Positions 31,615 through 42,993 of a stretch of DNA of 64,000 bases are shown here, piece after piece. This DNA is from Agriotes lineatus. Lineage: Eukaryota; Arthropoda; Insecta; Coleoptera; Elateridae. A program made the translations under genes and the position numbers. Position 1 is the stretch's first letter; each line of letters opens with the position of its first letter. The notes below the pieces were generated by a model. That model worked only from the letters and a program-made list of their open reading frames with translations. It was not told the origin of the DNA and did no database searches. Location of the stretch: the NCBI GenBank assembly GCA_940337035.1, contig CALNHX010003528.1, positions 1 to 64,000 of the forward strand. The letters run 5' to 3'.

Positions 31615-32170
31615 AACAACAATGTATTACCTGACACACAGTCCGGTTTTCGTCCGAGACACAGCTGCTCCACGTTGTTGCTGGACATCACTGATGATAT
31701 TCTAAATCATACTTATCAGCATGAATTAACAGTGCTTGTGTGTCTGGACTACAGTAAGGCGTTTGACACGCTTAACCACACGACGCTTTTGTCAATATTA
31801 AAATACATAGGCTTTGAGTCACCGTCAATAAGACTATTTCAAAATTACCTTGGTAATAGAACTCAAATTGTTAAAGTTGCTGATGATACGTCAACAGCAT
31901 TACCGGTAGAAGCAGGAGTACTTCAGAGTTTTATATTAGGACCATTGTTGTATACTATTTACACGTTAAATTTGAGTAAAACTCTGAAATTTTCTAGATG
32001 TCATCAATACGCCGATGACACCCAAATCTTTTAAGCCTAGTGAAGTACAGCTTGCCTGCGAGCGTCTTAATGAAGACCTTGTGATTATTGTCAACCAGTC
32101 TTATAAACACTCACTAATTATCAATGCTTCTAAAACTTCTGCAACTTTATATGGACCAAAGGGTGTAGGG
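31615..32170 (+). pseudogene. LINE-A reverse transcriptase, central part
   Basis: Continues the LINE-A reverse transcriptase: VLPDTQSGFRPRHSCSTLL, VCLDYSKAFDTLNH (motif A), an altered AGVLQSFILGPLLY (motif B region; a Gly-Ser pair expected before the hydrophobic block is changed to Ser-Phe), and CHQYADDTQIF (motif C, YADD). A stop after FADD-type motif at about 32032 is followed by ACERLNEDLVIIVN and SLIINASKTSATLYGPK in a neighbouring frame. It breaks off at 32170 where LINE-C begins. Confidence 0.85.
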
Positions 32171-32532
32171 GTTGCGTTACAGAGGTAGCACCTTCTACTG
32201 AAAACGGTCACATCGAGGGTCCTACACCGGAGATGGTTTACAGTGGCCGGTCCTCGTAGGGCACCCAATGCTCTTCTGCTGGCTCCAAGCGCCACACCCC
32301 GGTAAACTGTATTGACCTACAGGCTAAACCAGAAGAGAATAGCTAGATATTGCAAAAACGGGCGGGTGGCAGCAGGCTAGTCTGTAGTTAGTGATAGCAG
32401 AAATCAAGTGGATTGGAATGGTATTACTAAACATATCTTTTGGCATGGTCAGAACGACTGTAATGGCAAAAGAACTGCGTATGTAGAAAGCAACGAAAAA
32501 CTACCACATAAATAACATTTCCAAGAACAATC

Positions 32533-33260
32533 ATGGCAGGGGACACAAACGAAACGGCATTGAGTCCTGGGCGGAGCTTAAATGCTCACAAGGTGCTACG
32601 AATCTCCCAGCCTGCTAAGATAGCTACTTGGACCATTAGAAGCTTATTTCAAGCAGGAAAATTGCATAACACCACAAAAGAAATGAGAAGAATGAAGATA
32701 GATTTACTTGGACTAAGTGAAGTCAGATGGCCAAACTGTGTAAAAATGACCACAGACAATGGCGAAACAATATACTACTCAGGAGACAATGACACATGGA
32801 ATAGAAACGGAGTAGCAGTACTAGTTTCTCTCAAATTCAATCAGCATGCAGAGAACTTCGTACCTGTTTCAGACAGAATCATCATGATTCGGATAAGATC
32901 AGAAAAATTAAAAATCAACATCATACAGGTGTATGCACCAACATTAAACAGCGAAGAAGATATAATAGAAGAATTTTACCATCAGTTAGAAAACACATTC
33001 AAACTAACTAAGAAACATGATGTAAATCCTTTACTAGGCGATTTTAATGCAATAGTGGGTAACGAACACTATCAGGATATAGTTGCAGCCTACGGACTAG
33101 GGGATAAAAACATACGCGGTGAAAGACTGATACAATTCTGCCGGAAACAAAACCTAACCAAAATGAATACATGGTATAAACTACCTAAAAGACGCCTATA
33201 TACATGGCGGTCACCGGCAGACACCCCAGAGCGAATAGTACGTAATCAGATAGACTATAT
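32533..33260 (+). pseudogene. LINE-C endonuclease, N-terminal part, cut by Gypsy
   Basis: ATG 32533 opens MAGDTNETALSPGRS, then IATWTIRSLFQAGKL, MKIDLLGLSEVRWP, NGVAVLVS, IIQVYAPT, and PLLGDFNAIVGNE, ending at NQIDYI where the Gypsy LTR begins. The first catalytic region is close to the usual TWNVRTL of RTE elements with Asn changed to Thr/Ile-type residues. The frame is open over 240 codons, showing that the copy was fairly young when Gypsy landed. The rest of the domain resumes at 44745. Confidence 0.88.
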
Positions 33261-35122
33261 TGCAATGGTTATATGGCTTTAATATAATTAAGATTAATAT
33301 TTAAAATAAAATTAGCTAGAGCCTCCAATGCTAATATTTTAGTTTGGGTTCAGCAAATATTATTACAAATTTATGAAATGCTCAGGGATAGTTATTGTGA
33401 GTTGTTTTATGTATTACTTGACTTGATGTTCATATGCCTCTACTTTTTAGATAGAATCTAATTGCAAATTATATTAATGTTGACTAGCTCAGGTAAGCAG
33501 AGATCTTATCAAAAGGTGTGGGTCCACAATTACTTTATTAAAAATTTAACCGTACACCCATGTGCGTAGTTCAAATACACGTTAATGTGCTACAACAGAT
33601 CTAACTGACAAATTACGTTTATGAAAGTTTATCAAGTGGTTGTCGTTTTGGTGTTTTCAGATAATTAAATGCAACTCAATGAGCAAATCTCACAGGTAAA
33701 TTCATAATTTCCCGCTTTCTAGTAGCGTCAGTAGCTTTCTTTTGTTTTTTTAGGCAAAAACCGTAACTTGATTGTTTCTACCCAAGCCAAGGATCCTAAC
33801 CTCAATTCTGGGCTCGGATTGTTCAACTTTAATTTACACAAGGAAATAATTCGCCTGGGCTCTGTTATGCAGCGACGTTTAAGCAGCCTCCCAATAGGTA
33901 CACAATGGTATAAATTAAATTGGCTTCACAACTAACCTGTGAAACTTTCCCTGCATGCCCGTTTCGAAGCTCGGCCGCAGCAAGAATGTGCCCAGATCTT
34001 CTTTGCCGGTGCTTGGATCGCCGTGCTGTCCTCGCAGAAGCTTGATGGGCTGGCGGGTGACGTCCTCTCGTTCTCTGGAACCCCTCTGATGGCTACAGAT
34101 GCTGTACGAAGCACGTCTTGTGTTCTCCGGAGCTGGTCGTTAGCACTCACTCGGGCCGATAATGGAAAATAATTTTCACGGCACAGATTTCTTTTAATTC
34201 ACTCACACAGGTGCAGGGGTAAGTTATATGCACTCTGCCGAAGTTTTGTTATGAAATAATAACTTTAAACGTATAAAATTGTAAATTTTCGGGGGCAAAT
34301 AAAACTGATGCTAATTCAAGAATTTTATTCGATTGTCTGCCAAGAAAGTTATTAAAAAAAATTGCATAATAATATTAAACAAGTCAAATCAATTACTTAT
34401 AACAATTAAAACCCTTAAATCTAACATTTTTACAAACTTTTACTTATACAATAAATTGTTCCAGTAATTTAGTCAATTTTGTCTTTCACATAACTGTGTC
34501 CCGCACTTATTAACAGTCCTTTTTCACACTGTTCGCACTGATCAATTTTTCCTTTCGTGAACTTCCACAAAAAACACTTTAGAGTTCAAATAAAAGTCCA
34601 TTTCATTTTTCCACTTCTGCATCAAAATAATGTTCGGATTTCAATTAATCTTGCATGTTAATTATTCATTTTCTTCCCTTTATTTGCCTTCAGATCTATT
34701 CCTATGTGCTCTTTGCACTCTATTTTGCCTTCTGCATTTTTTACCTTTTAAGAATATGCTCAAAGAGAAATTTATACAACGATTTCTGACCTGCAATTTA
34801 CCTCGACAAGCATGTGACCATTCTATTCATAATCGAATTACTAATACATGGATTGGCTTTTGCATTTACCATCCCCTTTTAATATTCTAAACTAATTAAA
34901 TGTTGTGGTCCCATTCCTATTAGGTTTAGAACTCTGCCTTTTCTTTTATGTTACGATTTTAATACTTATTACAGACATTGCTTTGCCAATATGATTGCTA
35001 ATTCAAATTTGATTTTATTTTATCTGTTGCCATTAAATCATATCTCCCATTCTGAGCTTTTATGACCTATTCATTATTTTGCTGTGCTCGAGATGTGCGA
35101 TTCAGGGCTTAAGACCATCTCA
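33261..35122 (-). repeat. Gypsy 3' LTR, 1862 bp
   Basis: TGCAATGG...ACCATCTCA ends (TG...CA). It contains a segment of about 115 bp at roughly 33988-34105 that is absent from the other LTR, which therefore has a deletion. An 86-codon hydrophobic frame (34630-34890) is kept in both LTRs but has no domain and may be incidental. A purine-rich stretch on the element strand adjoins the inner edge (about 35123-35145) as a polypurine tract. Confidence 0.92.
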
Positions 35123-35405
35123 TTTTATTCCTCCGAATTTTTTATGATTAAAATGACCACGCATGAGCTTTCTATGGTATCATACGTTGATTTGCATGTG
35201 TTATTATTTTACTCGTCACAAATTTCTATTGCATGTATCAAAAACAAACAAAACTCTCCTTTAATCATCCCAATCTGACTTTAAGGCTCATTTCTATTTT
35301 GTCATTAACTTATCCCTATCTTAGTTATTCTAATTCTTACCCTAATTAACTAACCTATTCTATTAAGAGTGGCTCAACATTTGGTTCAAACTATCCTAAT
35401 CTAAC

Positions 35406-35829
35406 CTATTCTATGCTATCTCTGAATGGGCACATTGCTGAGATATGGAAACGTCCTCTGATTCTGCCATCAACCGCGTTTATTAGCTCGTATGTATTTT
35501 CATTATTCAACACTTTGTGTACTCGGTACGGTCCTTCATAAGCGTTCAGGAACTTTGCACATATTTTCTCTCGCCTATCTGCTACTCTAAGTTTCTTGAT
35601 TATCACCAAGTCTCCGATTTTAAACTTCATGCGTTTCTTTATTTTGCTTCTGTTCATATCTATTCTGTATCCTTCTGACTAGTTGCCTAATGCTCTCCAT
35701 TTGCTCCATTACTTCTATAGCCTCTTCTTCCTGCCTCCATGGTCTGGCTGGTACCACGCCTTTGCATAATGTTATCTCGGTTGTTATATTAGGTACATTA
35801 TTAATAAATTCTTCCACCTTCTGAAACAA
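35406..35829 (-). pseudogene. pol: Gypsy integrase C-terminal region, frameshifted
   Basis: The upper part reads FQKVEEFINNVPNITTEITL and a charged helix (MEQMESIRQLVRRIQNRYEQ). One frame over near 35650, KFKIGDLVIIKKLRVADRR and YEGPYRVHKVLNNENTYELI form the integrase C-terminal (GPY/F-like) module, ending at 35406. It is separated from the integrase core by the 35830-37172 insertion. Confidence 0.8.
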
Positions 35830-37172
35830 CTTTTTGGCTTAGCCTAATTGTTTCGCCATTTATCCAATTATTTCAGGCTTAACCTGTATATTTTTAGTTA
35901 AATTATAATTCCTTTTGCATTTCGAATTCGTAAATTTTCCAAACCAACGCATTTTGTACCTGGATCAAGTTCCTATCGTTTGCAATTTGCTCTTTTGACC
36001 TGTGCTATCTCTTATCAGAGTGCGAGCCTTCCTCGAGGAAACGAAATTCTTCGTCCGGGCACTTTGCTGTCTTCGCTTGAGCCCGCCGATACCGGCGCGG
36101 CTAAGCCTTGTTTTTAATCATGTCAAATTACGTGCGCTCAACTAATTTCAATGAGCAGTTTGTGTTCTAAGGGCTGATTATTATCAGCTCTTAATCTTAA
36201 TCTTAATTATCCGTTTCAACAACGAGTTTATCTCGGAGGCCAAGTCTTATCGCATTTTCGACACCTGCTGGGTCCGGCGTATTTGCTGCCGTTTGAAGAT
36301 GCTATTGCAGCAATTTTCGGCGCTTCCCCGGCGACTTCAACAATGATTATTGCCGTTCACGTCCAGCTTACGTTTCGAGGTTAGTAGGTGCTACTCCGAG
36401 ATTTATATTACTTCGACTTATTTTCAATACCAGAAATTTACATCTGTGTATTTTAAACCCGTCAATATTTAAAATTTATATTCATACGTTTTGCCATTAT
36501 TAACCTGTAATGTTCAATTTCATACATGCTCTTGTTTTAATATTTGAATTTTAATGCTTATATTTAATTATGCACAGTTTATAAATTTTGCTATTTTTGA
36601 TGTGTGTTTCGACCCTATGTAAAAGGTACAGTCACGCTATTTATTTTCAATAGCCTAACAGAAGGTTTTATTAGATGACTGTGATAAGCTTATCCCACGA
36701 GTGGTTTTGGTAAATTATTATAATAACCCGAAAGGGGTTCTTAATTTTATGCGTGTCGAAACCTTCAGTTAAGATACACAATTTTGTCATTACATTATTT
36801 ACATTTTAATTGTCCTGATTATTGATTATTGACATTTCAAAACTTCTTATTGTTGATTAATTAAACGCTAGTCACTTGCAATTTATTTTTCTTCTTGTTA
36901 TTTGAAATCTTTTGATTTCTGGCGCCCATTTCCATTTTCCTTTCCTTTTTTGAAGACATTCCAGGGTACATAGCTGATGATCTGAACCTACGATCTAAGG
37001 CCGCCGATATTTGAGCTAGTCGGCCATCGCGGTGAGTAAGAAACAGTTTTTCAGAGCTGCCGTGGTGTATAAATGGTAGGGGGGTTGATCTGCGATTTTT
37101 ACTACCATTGCTTATTTTATTAATTAATCGCAGGTCGGCTTTCTTATTGTTTCACTTCGACAAATATTGCAC
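35830..37172. mobile_element. Unclassified insertion inside Gypsy integrase, related to 53.6 kb
   Basis: The integrase coding sequence stops at HHNR (37173) and resumes at 35829. The 1.34 kb between has no coding frame. Its first part (about 35846-36075) is clearly similar to 53575-53830 in flanking DNA, including the shared phrase CATTTTGTACCTG. It could be a solo LTR or a non-autonomous element. Exact ends and target duplication are unresolved. Confidence 0.55.
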
Positions 37173-37760
37173 CTACCTATTGTGATGTTCGTAAGTCAAA
37201 ATCCTCAAGTACTTGATTGTTTCTTTTATGTACCGCTCTGCTACATTAGATTGCGGGTGTCGTATGCTGCAGAAGTATACTTTGATTCCTTTCTGTTCTA
37301 AGTTGTTTATCATTCTTGCATTCCTAAAATAACTAGCGTTGTCGGCCAAGATCTTCTTTGGAGTCCCTACTTCCTCTTGAAACTTTTCGATGGATTTTAT
37401 CACCTGTTCTGTGTTGCTGTGTCTTGCTGGGTATAATTTAATGTACTTTGAGAATACGTCCACCATGATTAGGATGTGTCGATACCCATATTGTCCCGGT
37501 ACCAAATTTCCCAGATAATCGATCGCAACTAGCTCTAATGGTTCGTTGACTTGTATGCTTTTAATCACGTTTTGATTGGTATGATTCTTTTCTTTCGCTA
37601 ATTGGCAGATCTTGCAACAACTCGTAAAGTGCTTAATAAATTTAAGATCGTTCTTCGTGTAGAAACATTCTCGAAACATCAGCCATGTTTTCCTTCCCCC
37701 ACAGTGTCCGAAAGTTTGATGAATTTCTTTCACCACATTAACTACATCTTCTCTGCATAG
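37173..37760 (-). pseudogene. pol: Gypsy integrase, zinc-binding and catalytic core
   Basis: The HHCC zinc finger (IHQTFGHCGGRKTW, then SCCKICQLAKE) precedes the DDE core: first Asp in VAIDYLGNLV, second in KKILADNASYF, Glu in SNVAERYIKETIKYL. The frame runs on the right into the mariner terminus, so the first residues MKFAAGHP of the open frame are not Gypsy sequence. The left end at 37173 abuts the unclassified insertion. All three catalytic residues are present. Confidence 0.92.
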
Positions 37761-37762
37761 TA

Positions 37763-38644
37763 ACGGGTGTCCCGCGGCAAATTTCATTTTTAAACTTGAA
37801 ATACATTTTTTATTTCTTCAAGTATTTTATTGAAAAAAATTACAAAATAGACCTCAATCTTTGGGAAATTATTTGTGAAACAGCACATCCACCAAATAAC
37901 GCCCCTCACGTTATACCGCCGCTTCTTCCAAACAAACTTGAAAATTGCGCATCACACGCATAAGCATAGCACGTGTAATTCCACGAATTTCTCGGGTGAT
38001 GTTCTGCTTTAACACATCTACAGTGGCTGGTACATTCTCGTAGACTTTTGATTTGAGATATCCCCACAACAAAAAGTCCAAAGGAGTTAAATCAGAGCTT
38101 CGCGGAGGCCAATTTAGAGTCCCTCTCTTAAAAATTATGCGATTCGGGAAAAGTCAGAACGATACCTGGAAATGATCAGTAACTTTCTGTGGCCTTCTCT
38201 TCGTCGTCGGATAATGTTTAACAGAGGTCAAGATATCTGATTTATGCAAGATAGGGCTACTCCTGATACCACGAATATCGTAATGGCTTCGCCAACTTTT
38301 CCCGAATAGCATCATTTCTAAGAGAGGGACTCTAAATCCCCCCCCCCCTGGTCCCAAATCGAAAGTCTACGAGAATGCAGCACCCACTGTGGATGTGTTA
38401 AAGCGGAACATCACCCTAGAAATTCGTGGAATTACACGTACTATGCTTATGCGTGTGTTGCGTAATTTTCAAGTTTGTTTGGAAGAAGTGGTACGACGTG
38501 AGGGGCGTCATTTGGTGGATGTGCTGTTTCACAAATAATTTCCCAAAGATTGAGGTTTATTTTGCAATTTTTTTCAATAAAATACTTGAAGAAATAAAAA
38601 ATTTATTTCAAGTTTAAAAATGAAATTTGCCGCGGGACACCCGT
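37763..38644. mobile_element. Palindromic mariner-derived fold-back element, 882 bp
   Basis: Flanked by TA (37761-37762 and 38645-38646), with ends ACGGGTGTCCCGCGG and its exact inverse. The left arm (about 37763-38154) and right arm (about 38294-38644) are inverted copies of the same mariner transposase 3' region. The arms read in opposite directions as KRGTLN-like, LDFLLWGYLKSKVYENVPAT and REIRGITRAMLMRV segments. The 140-bp centre keeps a MQDRATPDTTNIVMA remnant of the second catalytic motif. A C-run at about 38338-38349 sits in the right arm. It cannot encode transposase. Confidence 0.88.
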
Positions 38645-38646
38645 TA

Positions 38647-40926
38647 CTATTAATTCCTTTCCACCTAGTAGTTTTACCAATAGACCTTCGACTATTTTAA
38701 AACCATTGTATTCTTGATTTGGACTATCTTGCACTAAATTTCTAAATGGTTGGAGTTCTAAATTTTCCTGTTTGGCTAATAATTCTTCCTTCGAATATCT
38801 TCCCTGTTGATAAATTTTTTCTATCCCTACCAGTAATTGTTTCTGTCGTTTACTTTTACTGCGTCCTTTCTGCTTAGGAAATCTGCTACGACATTCATGT
38901 TGCCTGGTCTATGTCTTATTTCAAAATTATATTGTTGCAAGTACAATGCCCATCTGCACCATCGGTCGTTATGGAACGTTTTATTCTTGAGGAACGATAT
39001 GGCTGAATTATCTGTCTCGATGTAAAACTTATTTCCAGTTAAGTAAAATTTTAATTTGTTGATCGCAAATATAATAGCCAACATCTCCTTTTCAGCGATA
39101 GTATACCTGGTCTCGTAACCCTTCAGAATTCGTGATATGAAACATATTGGTACCTCCACTCCTTCTTGGACTTGTATCAATTCCGCAGCGACTGCCATGT
39201 CCGACGCATCTGTCCTTAATATGAAGCTCTCCTTGAAGTTTGGATACTTGAGTAGTAGTCCTTCGTGAAATTTTATCTTCAAGTTGTTGAACGCTTTTTC
39301 TCTTTCCTCGTTCCAAATCCACTTTGTGTCCTTTCTCAACAATTCTATCAATGGCAATGTCAGCTCTGAATAGTTTACAATGAATTTCTTGTAGTAATTC
39401 AATAGGCCAAGTAACCCCCTCAATGCTTTCAAGTTCTTGGGTCGAGGTAAATTCTTTATTTCTTCTATCCTCGTTTCACTGATAGTTGCTCCACTGTTAC
39501 TAATCTCATATCCCAAGTAGGCTACTTTCGTTTGCATAAACTGACATTTTTCTAAATTCAGTTTTAGGCCGTTTTCATTTAATGTGCTAATCACTAAATC
39601 TAAGTGTACCAAATGTTGTTCCACGCCTTGTGAGAAAACTAATATGTCGTCGACGTAGTGCACGCAAAACTCGTCAAATTTATTCAAAATCTGTTGCATG
39701 GCTCTTACTAAAGCTGCACATGACGTTGTCAGCCCGAATGGAACCACTTTAAAATGGAAAATTTCCTCTTCTATGCAGAATCCAGTGTATTTTCTTGAAT
39801 TTTCGTGTAATGGAATCAGCCAGAACGAGTTTTTCAAACCTAATTTCGTTAACACTTTTTTATCCCATATCTGGCTTAACAAAGCATCTATCGTCTGCGG
39901 ACCTTCGTATTGGGATTTTGTAATTTGGTTTATCCTGCGTGCATCTAAACATAATCTTAAACTACCGTCGCTCTTCTTAACCACCACCATAGGATTTACA
40001 AAGTTCGTTTTTGATCGCTCTATTACATCTTCTTCCAACATCTTCTGCAACTCATGCTTGACTTTCTCGCGCTGATCATATGGTATTGGGTATGATCTTG
40101 ATTTAAATCCAGTCGTTTCGTCAACAACAAGCTTGTGGCAATATTTTGTTGCTTGTCCTGCCTTTTGATTTAAAATCTTCTTATTCTTCTCGATAATTTT
40201 CATAATTCTGCCTTTATAGTGTATGTAATCCATCCCTATCTGTCCATCACTCAGCATTCCTTCCATTATCGCACAATTATTTATAATTATTTCGTCTTCG
40301 GCACACTGGCTTCGAAAACAAATCATATCGTCTCCCGCTCTATCAGCTGGGCAACAATTTTCACGCATTTGGTCCCCGTACTTGAATCCAGACCAATGCC
40401 TTCTAATATCATCTATTTGTATACATTTCTCCATCCCATCAATTTTAATTCCAACTTGCTGAATAATATCGACTCCTATCACAAATTGTACATTTAGGGC
40501 AGACACTATGTAAAATCGCACATCGTATTCCTTCTTACTTATGCTGATCTTAATTGCCAATACTCTTGTTGTAGTTGATATTTTCTTCCTCGTTGCTGAC
40601 AGTAACTCGATTTTGTTGACTTTTATTATGTTACTTTGTAAAACGTTTAAATGCCTATTTAGGACTTCCTCTTGTATTAGAGAAACCATTGCTCCGGTAT
40701 CAATCAGCACCTCATATTCTTGTTCCAGAAATTTTAGTTTAATAAATGGTAAGCATGAGCTTGATATTTCTTCTTCCTTTTCTTCTAATAAAAATTCCCC
40801 CGCTTTCTCATGGGTGATGGCGAAGTTTGCGACGTCCTTAAATCTACTATTTACAAAGTGTTTTTCATCTAATTCTAAAACTGAGGTTTTTTTTATCTGT
40901 CGAGGGTTCCGCATGCACCTCCGCAA
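38647..40926 (-). pseudogene. pol: Gypsy Pol: protease, reverse transcriptase, RNase H and linker
   Basis: The open frame 40926-38827 contains the aspartic protease (VLIDTGAMVSLI), then the reverse transcriptase (NPMVVVKKSDGSLRLCLDAR, FWLIPLHENSRKYTGF, FGLTTSCAALVRAM, VHYVDDILVFSQ), and RNase H (ILRTDASDMAVAAELIQ, YIETDNSAISFLKNK, ADFLSRKDA). A frame change at about 38835 leads into a linker (RYSKEELLAKQENLELQPF) that continues to the mariner border and from there into the integrase. It overlaps gag by 62 bp in the +1 frame. Motif YVDD is intact. Confidence 0.93.
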
Positions 40927-42763
40927 TCACGATTTGATTCATGTTATCTTCGTCGGGTCTTCGTTGCGTAAATACGTTATTTATAAATTGTCTGTCCTGT
41001 TGCTTATCAGTCTCCTGCTCCTGGCATATCCTCTTGTTTCTTTCGTCGATCAACTCGTTATAACTCCTTTGGTTGCTATTTTCCCCCCTATTGTAGTTTT
41101 CTCTGTTCTGATTCCAATTAGTGTAATTATTGTAGTTCCTTCTCTGATTGTTGTAGTTGTTATAACGATCTTGTTGTCGGTTGTTATTCTGGTTGTAATA
41201 ATTAATCATGTTTTTGTTAGGCTGAAAGTTATTGTTGCCAAAATTATCCTCCCATTTTCGTTTGCTCGACGTTTGATACGCGTTGCTACTATAATTTTGA
41301 AAATTACCGTTGGGCTTCGTCTCCTTCTCGTTGTGGACCGCCAAGTCATAGTTTCTCACTATTTCTAGAAAATCCCTCAAGGTCTTTACATTCTGGACTG
41401 CCACTGCTCGTGTGATCTCAGCCTCTAAATGCCTGGAGAGGTGCTGAATAATTTCCTCCTCCGTCAATCTTGGGGTCAAATACTGGGCTTTATTGTATCG
41501 GTGCATAATGTAAATCTCTCGGGACCCTCCTCTTTCGATGTACTGTCCAGAGGTCAGCTCGGTTCGCACTTGAGCCTGGTGAGTATTACTTCAATATTGC
41601 TCCTGGAACATTTCTTTAAACTCATTGTAAGTGGTGTATTTGCATTTGATGATACTATGCCATATTTCCGCATTGTGTTTTATGGCCATGTTAATGACCT
41701 GGAGTTTTCTACACTCGGTCGGGATTGTCTGCATCAGGTCGTCCAATTTTGCTAAAAAGATCATCGGCAACTCACCACTCCTGCCTTCAAATTTGGGAAT
41801 CATCTCGTTATTTATGTTGGTATGCATTGTGCCTCCGGAAAACTCTTGTGCTTGCTCGAGCCGGTCGTGTACTTCCTGTAGCTCCCTTGTAATCCGATTA
41901 TCAACCAGGGTAATTCGGTGTGTGTTTCTGTTCTGACCCTCTTGTATTTTTACCCATTGGTCCTCGTTTTTCGTAGCAAGGGTGGCGAACTCAACTTCTA
42001 GCACTTCCTTATGTTGTTCTAGTTGCTCTCGGGTTCTATTTTCTACCCCCTTAATTTTGTCCTTAATTTCCTCTCCTTTCTGACCTATCTTTTCTTCTAT
42101 CAATTGTCTCATTTCTTGCTGTAATTCCTGCCTAATTTCTTCTTTGGTTGTTACCTTGAATGTTTCCAAATTTTCCTGTAACCACTCAATTCTATCTTGC
42201 AACTCTTGTTTGCTCTCCTGTTGCTTTTGCATTAGTTCATTCTTTAATCCTTCCACCATCAATTCGGTGTGGTTGTACCCCCTCGCTTCTCTTTCTTCTG
42301 CATTCTTTGTCAATTCCTCTTTTAATTCCTGTGTGTTATTTGCAATTAGTTCCTGCATGTTATTTGTTATTAACTCCTGCATGTTATTTGCGGTCCTCTC
42401 TTACTCTTGTCTTAATTCCAGTATGTTATTTGCTGTCCATTCCGACTCTTGTCTTAATTCCAGTATTTTATGTGTGATCATTTCCTTTAGCTCTCTAGCT
42501 CGCTTATCTGCTTCTTCTTTATTTTTCTTGTCCCGCTTTTCTGCTTCCTTCTTGCTTTCTTGCTGCATTTGGATGATCGCTTCCATAATCGAATTCATTT
42601 CCAGCGTTTGCTTTGGAGCTATTTGCTGTTTCTCCTCCGCCTGATCTCCTTGCTGTATTTCCTTTGCCACATGCTGTTCGGGTACTTCAGCGACCTCTTC
42701 TGTCTGGTGCTCCTCTTCCTTTCTTTCTTCTACCTTCTTTGTTCTTCTGGTACGCTTATCCAT
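40865..42763 (-). pseudogene. gag: Gypsy Gag, coiled-coil and Asn/Gln-rich, two in-frame stops
   Basis: From ATG 42763 (MDKRTRRTKKVEERKEEE) the protein is highly charged and predicted coiled coil for about 300 residues, with internal duplications of an ANNMQEL-type unit. The capsid-like part follows (EMIPKFEGRSGELPMIFLAKLDDLM, then EEIIQHLSRHLEAEI). An Asn/Tyr/Arg-rich tail with NNYNNQRRNYNNY-like repeats replaces zinc knuckles. TAA at 42401-42403 and TGA at 41591-41593 interrupt an otherwise single frame. The stop at 40865 lies inside pol. Confidence 0.85.
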
Positions 42764-42968
42764 CTTTTTTCTTATTTATTTTTGGGTATATTGGCAAAAA
42801 CAAAGCGCTCGCACCTACCAGCGTAGCTACCCACACAGATAATAGATTCACAATATAACATTTTATATTTTAAAATAGCCCTGTGGTTTTAACTCTTATT
42901 TTTGCAAACCTACACAGTTGGATCTAATTATATTGTAAAAATGTTAGGCACCTACTAATTTTAAGCTC

Positions 42969-42986
42969 GCCCCACGTTGGGCGCCA
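42969..42986 (-). promoter_or_regulatory. Gypsy primer-binding site, tRNA-Lys type
   Basis: On the element strand TGGCGCCCAACGTGGGGC, seven bases from the 5' LTR. This equals the complement of the 3' end of tRNA-Lys of the Lys1,2 type including CCA, as used for example by foamy viruses. Confidence 0.85.
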
Positions 42987-42993
42987 TTTATAT

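Noticed and set aside
40541..41368. 275-codon hydrophobic plus-strand frame
   Set aside because: It is the antisense shadow of the Asn/Gln-rich gag region and pol start; the Val/Ile/Leu richness is the complement of Asn codons.
42144..42644. 166-codon Ser/Cys-rich plus-strand frame
   Set aside because: Antisense of the coiled-coil Gag sequence; no independent support.
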